From: Zoogloea sp041914405
Lineage (GTDB): Bacteria; Pseudomonadota; Gammaproteobacteria; Burkholderiales; Rhodocyclaceae
DNA: 64,000 bases
Assembly (NCBI RefSeq): GCF_041914405.1
Contig: NZ_JAYSDK010000025.1
Span: 1-64,000, forward strand
Reading direction: 5' to 3'
How positions within the stretch are numbered: the first letter of the stretch is position 1; every line of letters begins with the position of its first letter. Of the stretch, positions 28,883 through 37,126 are shown in pieces. The notes beneath the pieces were generated by a model, which saw only the letters and a list, made by a program, of their open reading frames with translations, was not told where the DNA came from and did not search any database. Position numbers and translations under genes: made by a program.

Positions 28883-30196
28883 TTAGTGGAACTGTTCTTC
28901 TTCGGTGGAGCCTGTCAGGGCCTTCACGGAGGAGGAGCCGCCCTGGATCACGGTGGTCACGTCGTCGAAGTAACCGGTACCCACTTCTTGCTGGTGGGAC
29001 ACGAAGGTGTAGCCCTGTTCGCGAGCAGCGAATTCCGGCTCCTGAACCATTTCAACGTAGTGCTTCATGCCTTCGCCGCGAGCGTAAGCGTGGGCGAACT
29101 TGAAGGTGTTGTACCAGTTGACGTGGATACCAGCCAGGGTGATGAACTGGTACTTGTAGCCCAGCGCGGACAGCTCTTCCTGGAAGGAGGCGATCTGCGA
29201 GTCGTTGAGGTTCTTCTTCCAGTTGAAGGACGGCGAGCAGTTGTAGGACAGCAGCTTGCCCGGGCAGGCGGCCAGCACGGCTTGGGCGAATTCGCGGGCG
29301 AAGCCGATGTCGGGCACGCCGGTTTCACACCAGACCAGATCAGCGTACGGAGCGTAAGCCACGCCGCGGGAGATGGACTGCTCCAGACCGTTCTTGACGC
29401 GGAAGAAACCTTCCTGGGTGCGCTCGCCGGTCAGGAACGGCTTGTCGTTCTCGTCGTAGTCGGAGGTGATCAGGTTGGCAGCTTCGGCATCGGTACGGGC
29501 CAGGATCAGGGTCGGAACGCCCATGACGTCAGCGGCGAAACGAGCGGAGATCAGCTTTTCGATGGCTTCGCGGGTCGGGACGAGCACCTTGCCACCCATG
29601 TGGCCGCACTTCTTGGCAGCAGCCAGCTGGTCTTCGAAGTGAACACCGGCAGCACCGGCGGCGATCATGTTCTTCATCAGTTCGAAGGCGTTCAGCACGC
29701 CGCCGAAACCGGCTTCAGCGTCGGCAACGATCGGCAGGAAGTAGTCGATGAAGTCCTTGTCGCCCGGGTTGATGCCACGCGACCACTGGATTTCGTCAGC
29801 GCGCTTGAAGGTGTTGTTGATGCGGCGAACCATGGTCGGCACGGAGTCGTAGGCGTACAGCGACTGGTCCGGGTACATGGTTTCGGAGGTGTTGCCGTCG
29901 GCAGCAACTTGCCAGCCGGACAGATACACGGCTTCCAGGCCAGCCTTGGCCTGTTGCATGGCTTGACCGGCGGTGATGGCGCCGAAAGCATTGACGTAGC
30001 CCTTCTTTGCGCCGCCGTTCACCTTATCCCACAGGACCTTGGCGCCGCGCTGGGCCAGGGTGTACTCAGGCTGCAGGCTGCCACGCAGGCGCACGACGTC
30101 AGCGGCGGAGTAACCACGCTTGACGCCCTTCCAGCGGGGGTTTTCGGCCCAGTCTTTTTCCAGAGCGGCGATTTGCTGTTCGCGAGTCAGAGACAT
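28883..30196 (-). CDS. aceA: Isocitrate lyase
   Basis: Isocitrate lyase splits isocitrate into glyoxylate and succinate, the first step of the glyoxylate bypass needed for growth on acetate and fatty acids. The 437-residue product has the family signature KKCGHMGGK with the catalytic C197, and conserved LYAYDSVPTMVRRIN and SYNCSPSFNW blocks. The start MSLTREQQ at 30196 has an AAAGGA ribosome site; an upstream GTG or ATG is not needed. A good sigma-70 promoter and a 12-bp palindrome lie 150-190 bases upstream. Malate synthase is not adjacent. Confidence 0.97.
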   Translation of the reverse strand: MSLTREQQIAALEKDWAENPRWKGVKRGYSAADVVRLRGSLQPEYTLAQRGAKVLWDKVNGGAKKGYVNAFGAITAGQAMQQAKAGLEAVYLSGWQVAADGNTSETMYPDQSLYAYDSVPTMVRRINNTFKRADEIQWSRGINPGDKDFIDYFLPIVADAEAGFGGVLNAFELMKNMIAAGAAGVHFEDQLAAAKKCGHMGGKVLVPTREAIEKLISARFAADVMGVPTLILARTDAEAANLITSDYDENDKPFLTGERTQEGFFRVKNGLEQSISRGVAYAPYADLVWCETGVPDIGFAREFAQAVLAACPGKLLSYNCSPSFNWKKNLNDSQIASFQEELSALGYKYQFITLAGIHVNWYNTFKFAHAYARGEGMKHYVEMVQEPEFAAREQGYTFVSHQQEVGTGYFDDVTTVIQGGSSSVKALTGSTEEEQFH

Positions 30197-30343
30197 ACGT
30201 AATCCTTTTCTAACCAAGTGGGGAGGGGAAGCCGGGGTGCGGAAGTCTGCTCTTGCGGGCTGTGCTTCGCGCTCACTCCTGAGCCGCTTGATCCTGCTGC
30301 CGTAGGCTTTGGAGCGCTTCGGAAACGTCGATCAGTGAGTGAA

Positions 30344-30372
30344 AGTATAGGCATGATCGTGCATGGCAGCAA
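30344..30372 (-). promoter_or_regulatory. Sigma-70 promoter of aceA
   Basis: On the minus strand, TTGCTG (30367-30372) and TATACT (30344-30349) are separated by 17 bases. The -10 box matches consensus at five of six positions. Transcription would begin near 30337, giving a leader of about 140 bases before the aceA start codon. Confidence 0.7.
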
Positions 30373-30376
30373 TAGG

Positions 30377-30388
30377 TCTTATATAAGA
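30377..30388. promoter_or_regulatory. Palindrome TCTTATATAAGA upstream of aceA -35 box
   Basis: This perfect 12-bp palindrome ends five bases upstream of the predicted aceA -35 box. A further half-site-like ATATAAGAAAT follows at 30389-30398, within an unusually A/T-rich island. The position suggests a transcription factor operator controlling isocitrate lyase. The regulator is not identified. Confidence 0.55.
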
Positions 30389-30408
30389 TATAAGAAATAA
30401 ATTTATTC

Positions 30409-30438
30409 AAAAAAACAGGGGCTTGTGCCCCGTTTTTT
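30409..30438. terminator. Terminator of rraA, bidirectional
   Basis: Stem GGGGC (30418-30422) and GCCCC (30427-30431) has a TTGT loop, with seven A on the left and six T on the right. It therefore has a T-run in either direction. It ends rraA on the minus strand, about 75 bases after that gene's stop. Confidence 0.75.
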
Positions 30439-30504
30439 GTATGGTGAAACGGTGTCGGCGATTGTGAAATGAAGCCTCGCTGCGCTGCGGTCCCTTCTAC
30501 GGGT

Positions 30505-30984
30505 TTACAGCAATGGGGTTTCCGACAGGATCACCCCGTCCTCGTCAGCGTATAACCACTGTCCGGGAACGAAGGTTACGCCGCCGAAAGTGACGGGAAT
30601 GTCCACGTCGCCGGCACCCTTCTTGACGCTCTTCATCGGGTGGGTGGCCAGTGCGAAAACGCCGATGTCCATTCCGGCGATCGGGCCCGAGTCACGAATG
30701 CAGCCATACATGATTACGCCGGCCCAGCCGTTCTTGACGCCCAGCAGGGCGAGCTGATCGCCCAGCATCGCACAGCGCAGGGAGCCGCCGGCGTCCACGA
30801 CCAGCACGTTGCCGTTACCCGGAGTGTCGAGTGTCGAGCGCACGAGGGCGTTGTCCTCGAAGACCTTCAGGGTGCGGATCGGGCCGGCGAAACGGGTTTT
30901 GCCGCCAAAGCTGCGGAACATTGGGGCGACTGCGCGGACCTTGCCTTCGTTGGCGTCGCAGAGATCGGTGGTCTGGAATTCCAT
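30505..30984 (-). CDS. rraA: Ribonuclease E activity regulator RraA / HMG aldolase family protein
   Basis: RraA-fold proteins either bind RNase E and inhibit mRNA decay or act as 4-hydroxy-4-methyl-2-oxoglutarate aldolases with oxaloacetate decarboxylase activity. The 159-residue protein matches the short RraA form. It has FRSFGGKTRFAGPIRTLK, the central VLVVDAGGSLRCAMLGDQLA with the glycine-rich binding loop, and GVIMYGCIRDS. The aldolase metal-site pattern G-X20-R-D appears present (GDQLA followed by IRDS), so enzymatic activity is possible. It follows clpA after a terminator and is transcribed alone. Confidence 0.85.
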   Translation of the reverse strand: MEFQTTDLCDANEGKVRAVAPMFRSFGGKTRFAGPIRTLKVFEDNALVRSTLDTPGNGNVLVVDAGGSLRCAMLGDQLALLGVKNGWAGVIMYGCIRDSGPIAGMDIGVFALATHPMKSVKKGAGDVDIPVTFGGVTFVPGQWLYADEDGVILSETPLL

Positions 30985-31010
30985 GTTGACTCCATCAGAG
31001 CGGTGAAATG

Positions 31011-31037
31011 AAAACGGGCGGCCTCTCAGCCGCCCGT
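31011..31037 (-). terminator. Terminator of clpA
   Basis: ACGGGCGGC (31014-31022) and GCCGCCCGT (31029-31037) form a nine-bp stem with a six-base loop. AAAA at 31011-31014 gives a short T-run on the minus strand. It lies 27 bases after the clpA stop. Confidence 0.8.
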
Positions 31038-31064
31038 CAAAGGTGCAAAGCTCAGTTGGAAAAA

Positions 31065-33341
31065 CTATACCGTAGCTTCCGCCATTTCCTCGAACACGAG
31101 TTTCACCTTGCCATCTGCGTCCAGGTCGATGGTGACCGTGCCGCCGTTGGCCAGACGGCCGAACAGCAGCTCGTCGGCCAGTGCCGAGCGGATGGTGTCC
31201 TGAATCAGGCGGGCCATCGGGCGGGCGCCCATCAGTGGATCGAAACCCTTCTCGCCGAGCCAGTCGCGCAGCTTGTCGGTAAAGTGGGCTTCGACCTTCT
31301 TCTCGTGCAGCTGAGCTTCCAGCTGCATCAGGAACTTCTCGACCACGCGGGTGATGATGTCGTGGTCCAGGTTCTTGAAGGAGATGATCGCGTCAAGGCG
31401 GTTGCGGAACTCCGGCGTGAACAGGCGCTTGATGTCGGACATCTCGTCACCCTGCTCGCGCTTCGCAGAGAAGCCGATGACTGCCTTTTGCATGGTTTCT
31501 GCGCCGGCATTGGTGGTCATGATGATGATGGTGTTGCGGAAGTCCGCCTGGCGCCCGTTGTTGTCGGTCAGGGTGCCGTGGTCCATCACCTGCAGCAGGA
31601 TGTTGTAGATGTCCGGGTGGGCCTTTTCGATCTCGTCGAGAAGCAGCACGCAATGCGGCTTCTTGGTGACCTGCTCGGTAAGCAGGCCGCCCTGGTCGAA
31701 GCCGACGTAGCCCGGCGGGGCGCCGATCAGGCGGGACACCGCATGGCGCTCCATATACTCGGACATGTCGAAGCGCACCAGCTCGATGCCCAGCGTGTAG
31801 GCGAGCTGGCGGGCGACTTCGGTCTTGCCGACGCCAGTCGGGCCGCTGAACAGGAAGGACCCGATCGGCTTTTGCGGATTGCCGAGGCCTGAACGGGACA
31901 TCTTGATGGCCTTGCCGAGAGCCTCGATGGCTGCATCCTGGCCGAACACGACGTTCTTCAGGTCCCGTTCGAGCGTCTTCAGTGAGGCGCGGTCGTCGTT
32001 GGAGACGCTGCGTGGCGGGATACGGGCGATCTTGGCGACGATCTCCTCGATCTCGGCCTTGCCGATGAGTTTCTTTTGGCGCGACTTTGGCAGGATGCGC
32101 TGGGCGGCACCGGCTTCGTCGATGACGTCGATGGCTTTGTCGGGCAGGTGACGGTCATTGATGTAGCGTGCCGACAGCTCTGCCGCACTGGACAGCGCCG
32201 AGGCGGAGTACTTGATGCCGTGGTGCTGCTCGAAGCGCGACTTGAGGCCCTTGAGGATCTCGACGGTTTCCGGCACCGATGGCTCGACGACGTCCACCTT
32301 CTGGAAGCGCCGCGACAGCGCATGATCCTTTTCGAAGATCTGGCGGAACTCGGTGTAGGTGGTGGCACCGATGCACTTGAGTTGCCCGGACGAGAGGGCC
32401 GGCTTCAGCAGGTTCGATGCATCTAGGGTGCCACCCGAAGCCGCGCCGGCGCCGATCAGCGTATGGATCTCGTCGATGAAGAGGATCGCATTCGGGTGTT
32501 CGACCAGTTGCTTCAATACAGCCTTCAGGCGCTGCTCGAAATCGCCGCGGTACTTGGTGCCGGCAAGCAGGGCGCCCATGTCTAGGGCGTAGACCTGGGC
32601 GTCGGCCAGGATGTCCGGGATGCGCCCTTCGACGATGCGGCGTGCGAGGCCTTCGGCGATCGCGGTCTTACCGACACCGGCTTCTCCGACCAGCAGCGGG
32701 TTGTTCTTGCGGCGGCGACACAGGGTCTGGATGACGCGTTCGACTTCCTTCTCGCGGCCGATCAGCGGGTCGATCTTGCCGAGCAAGGCCTGCTGATTGA
32801 GGTTCTGCGTGTAGTTGTCGAGGGCGCCGCCGGGGCTTGCGCCTTCCTGTTCCTGCTCGCCCTGTTCGGAGTCACCCGACGGACGCGACGGGTTGGCACC
32901 CTGCTGCGGCGTCTTGGTGATGCCATGGGAAATGAAATTCACCACATCCAGGCGGGAGATGTTCTGCCGCTGGAGGAAGTACACGGCGTGGGAGTCCTTC
33001 TCGCCGAAGATCGCCACCAGCACGTTGGCGCCGGTGACTTCCTTCTTGCCGGACGACTGCACGTGAAGGATGGCCCGCTGGATGACCCGCTGGAAGCCGA
33101 GGGTCGGCTGGGTGTCGATGTCCTCGGTGCCTTCCACTTTCGGCGTGTGCTCATTGACGAAGTTCGTCAGTTCCTTGCGCAGCTCGTCGGTCTTGGCGGC
33201 GCAGGCGCGCAGCACCTCAGCAGCGGAAGGGTTGTCGAGGAGCGCAAGCAGGAGGTGCTCCACGGTGATGAACTCATGGCGCTTCTGCCGGGCTTCGACA
33301 AAGGCCATGTGCAGACTGACTTCAAGCTCTTGCGCGATCAT
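31065..33341 (-). CDS. clpA: ATP-dependent Clp protease ATP-binding subunit ClpA
   Basis: ClpA unfolds proteins and feeds them to ClpP; with ClpS it degrades N-end-rule substrates. The 758-residue protein has an N-terminal Clp repeat domain beginning MIAQELEVSLHMAF. It then has AAA-1 with Walker A GEAGVGKT and Walker B LFIDEIHTLIGAG, and AAA-2 with GPTGVGKT and LLLDEIEKAHPD. The start at 33341 has a strong GGAGG ribosome site; an in-frame extension to 33512 overlaps clpS and is not credible. It lies immediately downstream of clpS with one intervening base. Confidence 0.97.
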   Translation of the reverse strand: MIAQELEVSLHMAFVEARQKRHEFITVEHLLLALLDNPSAAEVLRACAAKTDELRKELTNFVNEHTPKVEGTEDIDTQPTLGFQRVIQRAILHVQSSGKKEVTGANVLVAIFGEKDSHAVYFLQRQNISRLDVVNFISHGITKTPQQGANPSRPSGDSEQGEQEQEGASPGGALDNYTQNLNQQALLGKIDPLIGREKEVERVIQTLCRRRKNNPLLVGEAGVGKTAIAEGLARRIVEGRIPDILADAQVYALDMGALLAGTKYRGDFEQRLKAVLKQLVEHPNAILFIDEIHTLIGAGAASGGTLDASNLLKPALSSGQLKCIGATTYTEFRQIFEKDHALSRRFQKVDVVEPSVPETVEILKGLKSRFEQHHGIKYSASALSSAAELSARYINDRHLPDKAIDVIDEAGAAQRILPKSRQKKLIGKAEIEEIVAKIARIPPRSVSNDDRASLKTLERDLKNVVFGQDAAIEALGKAIKMSRSGLGNPQKPIGSFLFSGPTGVGKTEVARQLAYTLGIELVRFDMSEYMERHAVSRLIGAPPGYVGFDQGGLLTEQVTKKPHCVLLLDEIEKAHPDIYNILLQVMDHGTLTDNNGRQADFRNTIIIMTTNAGAETMQKAVIGFSAKREQGDEMSDIKRLFTPEFRNRLDAIISFKNLDHDIITRVVEKFLMQLEAQLHEKKVEAHFTDKLRDWLGEKGFDPLMGARPMARLIQDTIRSALADELLFGRLANGGTVTIDLDADGKVKLVFEEMAEATV

Positions 33342-33342
33342 T

Positions 33343-33660
33343 TCAGTTTTCCTCCATGACGCAAGCCAAGGGATGCTGGTTCTGGCGTGCGTACGCGATG
33401 ACCTGCTCGACCTTGGTGGCTGCGATGTCCCGCGGGAAGACTCCGCATACACCAACGCCCTCTCTGTGCACTTTGAGCATGATCCGCGTGGCTTGTTCGC
33501 GGTCCATCCCAAAGAATTTCTGAATCACGGTCACCACGAAATCCATCGGGGTGAAATCGTCGTTAAGGAGCATGACTTTGAACAGCGGTGGCGGCTTGAC
33601 CCGCGTGACCTCTGTATCAAGGACCGACTCTTCCTGCTTTTTGATGACCATGCGAACCAT
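33343..33660 (-). CDS. clpS: ATP-dependent Clp protease adaptor ClpS
   Basis: ClpS binds proteins with bulky N-terminal residues and delivers them to ClpA. The product is 105 residues if translation starts at 33660 (MVRMVIKK) or 102 from the ATG at 33651; a GGGG stretch nine bases upstream slightly favours 33660. The conserved core is clear: PPPLFKVMLLNDDFTPMDFVV with the substrate-pocket NDD, then VHREGVGVCGVF and a C-terminal ARQNQHPLACVMEEN. It is directly upstream of clpA on the same strand and divergent from the cold shock gene. Confidence 0.96.
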   Translation of the reverse strand: MVRMVIKKQEESVLDTEVTRVKPPPLFKVMLLNDDFTPMDFVVTVIQKFFGMDREQATRIMLKVHREGVGVCGVFPRDIAATKVEQVIAYARQNQHPLACVMEEN

Positions 33661-34039
33661 TCTAAACAACCCCGATGATTGTGCAAGAGCCACCCTGCAC
33701 GCTCATCCAGGGAACCTGGGGCAGCGCATCGGCCGTTTCGTGGTGCGCTGCAAGAGGGAATTAAGTCACGAAAAAAACAGGGTTTTATTCCTGGGTGGGA
33801 TTAAACGTGACAAATAAGGCCCGCTCGAATGCTGTATTGCAACAACCGTGCCGGTTCATAAATGCGTTGACGACGTCAATCAAGTCACGTAAAAGCAAAA
33901 CTGTGTTCGCGCCAAGTTTTAGGTGACGGGTTCGCGTCGCGCATATGAATATATGCCTTCGAAAGTTCTTGCTTGTCTTGGCTCGATTGCACGCTGGATG
34001 TCCGGAACGTATTACTGAAATCAAGAAGGAATTTGCAAT
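33661..34039. other. Divergent intergenic region between clpS and the cold shock gene
   Basis: This 379-base stretch contains the leader and probable promoter of the cold shock gene and presumably the clpS promoter. A TTGACG (33867-33872)/TAAAAG (33890-33895) pair spaced by 17 bases could be the plus-strand promoter. TTGACG-A-CGTCAA (33867-33879) is a perfect odd palindrome on its -35 box. The motif AAGTCACG occurs twice, near 33764 and 33882. The predicted leader of over 130 bases fits the long 5' leaders typical of csp genes. A short reading frame on the opposite strand is not convincing. Confidence 0.5.
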
Positions 34040-34243
34040 ATGGCAACTGGTACTGTTAAGTGGTTCAACGACGCCAAGGGTTTCGGCTTCATTACGCCGG
34101 ATGACGGTAGCGAAGACTTGTTCGCCCACTTCTCCGCAATCAACATGAACGGCTTCAAGTCGCTGAAAGAGGGGGAGAAGGTCCAATTCGAAGTTACCCA
34201 GGGCCCGAAGGGCAAGCAAGCGTCGAACATCCAGCGCGCTTGA
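34040..34243 (+). CDS. cspA: Cold shock domain protein
   Basis: This 67-residue single-domain protein is a nucleic acid chaperone that melts structured mRNA, often at low temperature or as a constitutive paralogue. The RNA-binding motifs are intact: RNP1 as KGFGFI (residues 10-15 region) and RNP2 as LFAHFSAI, the latter replacing the common VFVHFSAI. A GAAGGAA ribosome site precedes the ATG. A long leader and a strong terminator make this a monocistronic unit. Whether it is cold-induced cannot be decided from sequence. Confidence 0.97.
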   Translation: MATGTVKWFNDAKGFGFITPDDGSEDLFAHFSAINMNGFKSLKEGEKVQFEVTQGPKGKQASNIQRA

Positions 34244-34288
34244 TGCTCCCGACCTGTTGGAGTTAATCGCTCCGACGTCGTGACCTGG

Positions 34289-34328
34289 ACCGCCGATGCG
34301 TGAAAGCGCATCGGCGGTTTCTTTTTTT
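34289..34328 (+). terminator. Terminator of the cold shock gene
   Basis: Perfect 12-bp arms ACCGCCGATGCG (34289-34300) and CGCATCGGCGGT (34307-34318) enclose a six-base loop and are followed by a T-rich tail (34318-34328). It is a classical factor-independent terminator. Confidence 0.95.
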
Positions 34329-34559
34329 GTGGCGCCTATTCTGGGGTTTTCGCAGGATGAATTGGCGTATGTCTAATTCGGGTTGAAATAGCCTCTCGTG
34401 GATATGCAGTCACCGATGAGTCCTTATTGGTAATTGCATGCTGTCGAGTGGTGCGCCAACGACAGGGTTTCGCACATTTTTGATGCGTATTGTACGAAAG
34501 GCGACAGCGGGGTGTGCGGTGGGTAAGGGGTAAGAAAGGGGCGCCGGAAAAACGGCAAC

Positions 34560-34587
34560 AAAAAACCCGCTCAAGAGCGGGTTTTTT
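34560..34587. terminator. Terminator of rpmB-rpmG, bidirectional
   Basis: Perfect 13-bp arms AAAAAACCCGCTC (34560-34572) and GAGCGGGTTTTTT (34575-34587) enclose a two-base centre. On the minus strand it closes the ribosomal protein operon, 38 bases after the rpmG stop. Confidence 0.92.
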
Positions 34588-34624
34588 GACTGTGCAACAA
34601 GCGGTAATCGCGTGCCGGAAGCAA

Positions 34625-34792
34625 TTACTTAAGTTTCACTTCCTTGTACGGCACGTGCTTGCGGGCAACAGGATCGTACTTGTTGAATTCCAGCTTGTTC
34701 GGGGTGGTGCGCTTGTTCTTGGACGTGGTGTAGAAGTGCCCGGTGCCAGCAGTGGACTCGAGCTTGATCTTTTCGCGGCCGCCTTTTGCCAT
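34625..34792 (-). CDS. rpmG: 50S ribosomal protein L33
   Basis: L33 is a small protein of the large ribosomal subunit near the E-site. The 55-residue product (MAKGGREKIKLESTAGTG...) was read directly from the minus strand. It is the cysteine-free form of L33: the zinc-binding CXXC pairs of the paralogous form are absent. A GGAG ribosome site lies upstream. It is the second gene of the conserved rpmB-rpmG operon, 27 bases after rpmB. Confidence 0.97.
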   Translation of the reverse strand: MAKGGREKIKLESTAGTGHFYTTSKNKRTTPNKLEFNKYDPVARKHVPYKEVKLK

Positions 34793-34819
34793 TTCGATTT
34801 ATCTCCTGGTTAAAAAGGC

Positions 34820-35056
34820 TTAGACCTTTTCGCCGCGAGCGCGCAGCTCGGCGACGACGGCGTCGATGCCCTTCTTGTCAATCGTGCGCAGGGCTGCGTT
34901 GGATACGCGCAGGCGCACCCAGCGGTTTTCAGCCTCGCTCCAGAACTTGCGGTTTTGCAGGTTCGGCAGGAAGCGGCGCTTGGTCTTGTTGTTCGCGTGG
35001 GAAACGTTGTTGCCCACCATCGGTGCTTTTCCGGTCACTTGGCAAACGCGAGCCAT
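34820..35056 (-). CDS. rpmB: 50S ribosomal protein L28
   Basis: L28 is a structural protein of the large ribosomal subunit. The 78-residue product starts MARVCQVTGKAPMVGNNVSHANNKTKR, the family signature, and ends RARGEKV. The start at 35056 is the standard L28 start; an in-frame ATG four codons upstream is not used in the family. It has a clear sigma-70 promoter about 40 bases upstream and forms an operon with rpmG. Confidence 0.97.
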   Translation of the reverse strand: MARVCQVTGKAPMVGNNVSHANNKTKRRFLPNLQNRKFWSEAENRWVRLRVSNAALRTIDKKGIDAVVAELRARGEKV

Positions 35057-35094
35057 TTGTTGCTCCAAACTGGTTTGATTCGATAAGACCGTCG

Positions 35095-35124
35095 ATTATA
35101 GACAACTATGTGTACTCAAATCAA
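35095..35124 (-). promoter_or_regulatory. Sigma-70 promoter of rpmB-rpmG
   Basis: On the minus strand TTGATT (35119-35124) and a perfect TATAAT (35095-35100) are separated by 18 bases. Transcription would start near 35088, about 30 bases before the rpmB ATG. Confidence 0.8.
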
Positions 35125-35167
35125 TACTTTGGTACCTTCGACGTGTCGATCTGCGCGCTCCGAGTGT

Positions 35168-35851
35168 TCAGCGTAACGCCAGCCCGCGTTCGGCGAAGGA
35201 TAGCGGTGGGGCGTTGCCGGCGACGATGAAGTGGTCCAGCACCCGCACGTCGACAAGGGATAGGGCCTGGCTGAGACTGCGGGTCAGGGCCTGGTCGGCC
35301 GCGCTGGGCTCGCTGATGCCCGACGGATGATTGTGGGCCAGGATGACTGCAGCGGCATTGCGTTGGAGGACCAGCTTGACGACTTCCCGGGGATAGACCG
35401 AAGTCTGTGTGAGCGTGCCGCGGAACAGCTCTTCGCATGCCATCACGCGGTTCTGGGCATCGAGGAGCAGGATCATGAAGACTTCGTGGGGTAGTTGCCC
35501 GAGTTTAAGGCGCAGCCAGTCCCGCACAGCTGAGGGCGAATCGAGCACGTCACGTCTGGCCATTTCTTCGCCGAGGGCCCGCCGTGACAACTCAAGGACA
35601 GCCTGCAACTGTGCATATTTGGCTGGGCCCATGCCGGGAATGGCCGAGAAGGCGGTGGCGGAGGCGTTGCACAGGGCCGACAGGCCGCCAAAGTGCTTAA
35701 GCAGGTCGCGGGCGAGATCGACCGCGCTCTTGCCGCGGATGCCGACGCGCAGGAACAGGGCCAGCAGTTCTGCGTCCGACAGGGCTGCCGCACCGTGCGC
35801 CAGCAGGCGCTCTCGCGGGCGTTCGTCGGCCGGCCAATCGGTGATCGCCAT
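35168..35851 (-). CDS. radC: RadC family JAMM-domain protein
   Basis: The 227-residue protein has an N-terminal helix-hairpin-helix part (about 10-95, with AFSAIPGMGPAKYAQLQA) and a C-terminal JAMM metalloprotease-like domain. The JAMM motif reads HNHPSG followed by the downstream Ser and Asp ligands (SEPSAADQALT). RadC was once thought to act in DNA repair, a claim later withdrawn; its real role is unclear. It is divergent from coaBC with only 47 bases between the two starts, so their promoters must overlap. Confidence 0.92.
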   Translation of the reverse strand: MAITDWPADERPRERLLAHGAAALSDAELLALFLRVGIRGKSAVDLARDLLKHFGGLSALCNASATAFSAIPGMGPAKYAQLQAVLELSRRALGEEMARRDVLDSPSAVRDWLRLKLGQLPHEVFMILLLDAQNRVMACEELFRGTLTQTSVYPREVVKLVLQRNAAAVILAHNHPSGISEPSAADQALTRSLSQALSLVDVRVLDHFIVAGNAPPLSFAERGLALR

Positions 35852-35898
35852 GACGTGTACAATCCAATCTTTCGTAGGTGACAGATAATACCATTGGC

Positions 35899-37089
35899 AT
35901 GATCGAGCTGAAGGGCAGGAAATTGGTGCTGGGCGTGACCGGCGGCGTGGCAGCGTATAAGGCGGCCGAGCTAGTGCGCTTGCTTGGCAAGGCCGGAGCC
36001 GATGTGCATGTCGTATTGACCGAAGGCGGGGCGCGTTTCGTCACCGCGGTGACTTTCCAGGCCTTGTCCGGCAATCCGGTGTGGTCCGACCTGTGGGATC
36101 CGCGGATGGATAACAACATGGCCCATATCGACCTGACCCGGGACGCGGATGCCATCCTTGTGGCGCCGGCGACCGCCGATGTCATGGCCAAGTTGGTCCA
36201 TGGCCTGGCCGATGATCTGTTGACGACTCTTTGTTTGGCCCGGGAGTGCCCGTTGTTGGTGGCGCCGGCAATGAACCGCCAGATGTGGGAGAACCCGGCA
36301 ACCCGGCGCAATGTCGCGCAATTGGCGGCTGATGGTGTTGCCTTACTGGGGCCCGGCGCCGGCGAACAGGCCTGCGGCGAAGTGGGGCTGGGACGCATGC
36401 TGGAGCCGGAAGAGTTGTGCGAGGCGGTAATTGCCTTCTTCCAGCCCAAGCTGCTGGCCGGGCGGCGTATCGTGATGACGGCGGGGCCGACCTTCGAAGC
36501 CATTGATCCGGTGCGTGGCATCACCAATTCCAGTTCCGGCAAGATGGCCTATGGACTGGCCAGGGCCTGCGCGCAGGCCGGTGCCGAGGTCACGCTGGTC
36601 AGCGGTCCGGTCGCGCTGGCGGTTCCCGCCGGAGTGAAAAGGGTTGGCGTGCGCAGTGCGCTGGAGATGCGCGATGCGGTTTTCGAGGTGCTGCCCGGTG
36701 CGGACGTCTTCATTGGCGTCGCGGCAGTGGCGGACTACCGGCCGGCGACGTCGGCCGAGCACAAGATCAAGAAATCCGGCGCGGAGCTGAGTCTCACGCT
36801 GACACCGAATCCGGACATCCTCGCCGAAGTGGCGTCGCTGCCCCAGGCTCCGTTCTGCGTAGGCTTCGCGGCGGAGAGCCGGGATCTGGACACCTACGCC
36901 GAAGGCAAGCGCAAGGCCAAGAAATTGCCGTTGATCGTCGGCAACCTGGTGCAGGATGGTCTGGGTGGGGACGACAACCAGGTCGTGCTCTTCGACGAAC
37001 AGGGGCGTCACCCTTTGCCGAAGGCGCCAAAGCCCGAGGTGGCGCGCGCCATCGTGGCCCATCTGGCGGCGCTGCTGCCGGCATCCTGA
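35899..37089 (+). CDS. coaBC: Bifunctional phosphopantothenoylcysteine decarboxylase/phosphopantothenate-cysteine ligase
   Basis: CoaBC carries out two successive steps of coenzyme A synthesis. The N-terminal flavoprotein CoaC domain (about 1-185) contains GGVAAYKAAELVRLL, the PXMNXXMW motif as PAMNRQMW, and ACGEVGLGRM. The C-terminal CoaB domain has TAGPTFEAIDPVRGITNSSSGKMAYGLA. The ATG at 35899 gives 396 residues; a GTG seven codons upstream is possible but has no ribosome site. It heads the coaBC-dut-NUDIX run; the coaBC-dut pair is widely conserved. Confidence 0.96.
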   Translation: MIELKGRKLVLGVTGGVAAYKAAELVRLLGKAGADVHVVLTEGGARFVTAVTFQALSGNPVWSDLWDPRMDNNMAHIDLTRDADAILVAPATADVMAKLVHGLADDLLTTLCLARECPLLVAPAMNRQMWENPATRRNVAQLAADGVALLGPGAGEQACGEVGLGRMLEPEELCEAVIAFFQPKLLAGRRIVMTAGPTFEAIDPVRGITNSSSGKMAYGLARACAQAGAEVTLVSGPVALAVPAGVKRVGVRSALEMRDAVFEVLPGADVFIGVAAVADYRPATSAEHKIKKSGAELSLTLTPNPDILAEVASLPQAPFCVGFAAESRDLDTYAEGKRKAKKLPLIVGNLVQDGLGGDDNQVVLFDEQGRHPLPKAPKPEVARAIVAHLAALLPAS

Positions 37090-37126
37090 TCTCTTCCGAA
37101 CCACTGACGACTCGCGAGGCGACGCT

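Larger units (their letters stand above)
30197..30504. other. Intergenic region between aceA and rraA
   Basis: This 308-base stretch holds the aceA leader (about 140 bases), its promoter and palindrome, and the rraA terminator. The A/T-rich part around 30370-30416 contrasts with the GC-rich surroundings. No protein-coding gene is seen. Confidence 0.8.
34244..34624. other. Intergenic region between csp and rpmG
   Basis: The 381-base gap holds the csp terminator on the left and the rpmG terminator on the right. Between them (about 34329-34559) nothing is recognised: no ribosome-bound reading frame, RNA gene or repeat stands out. Confidence 0.6.

Noticed and set aside
28778..30202. Open frame of 474 codons on the plus strand
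   Set aside because: It is antisense to isocitrate lyase and runs through that gene's terminator; there is no support for it.
33785..34219. Minus-strand frame of 144 codons across the csp leader and gene
   Set aside because: It is antisense to the cold shock gene and not recognisable; the region fits a csp leader better.
35878..35898. GTG start for coaBC seven codons upstream
   Set aside because: No ribosome site precedes it, and the family N-terminus starts at MIELKGRKLVLGVTGG.
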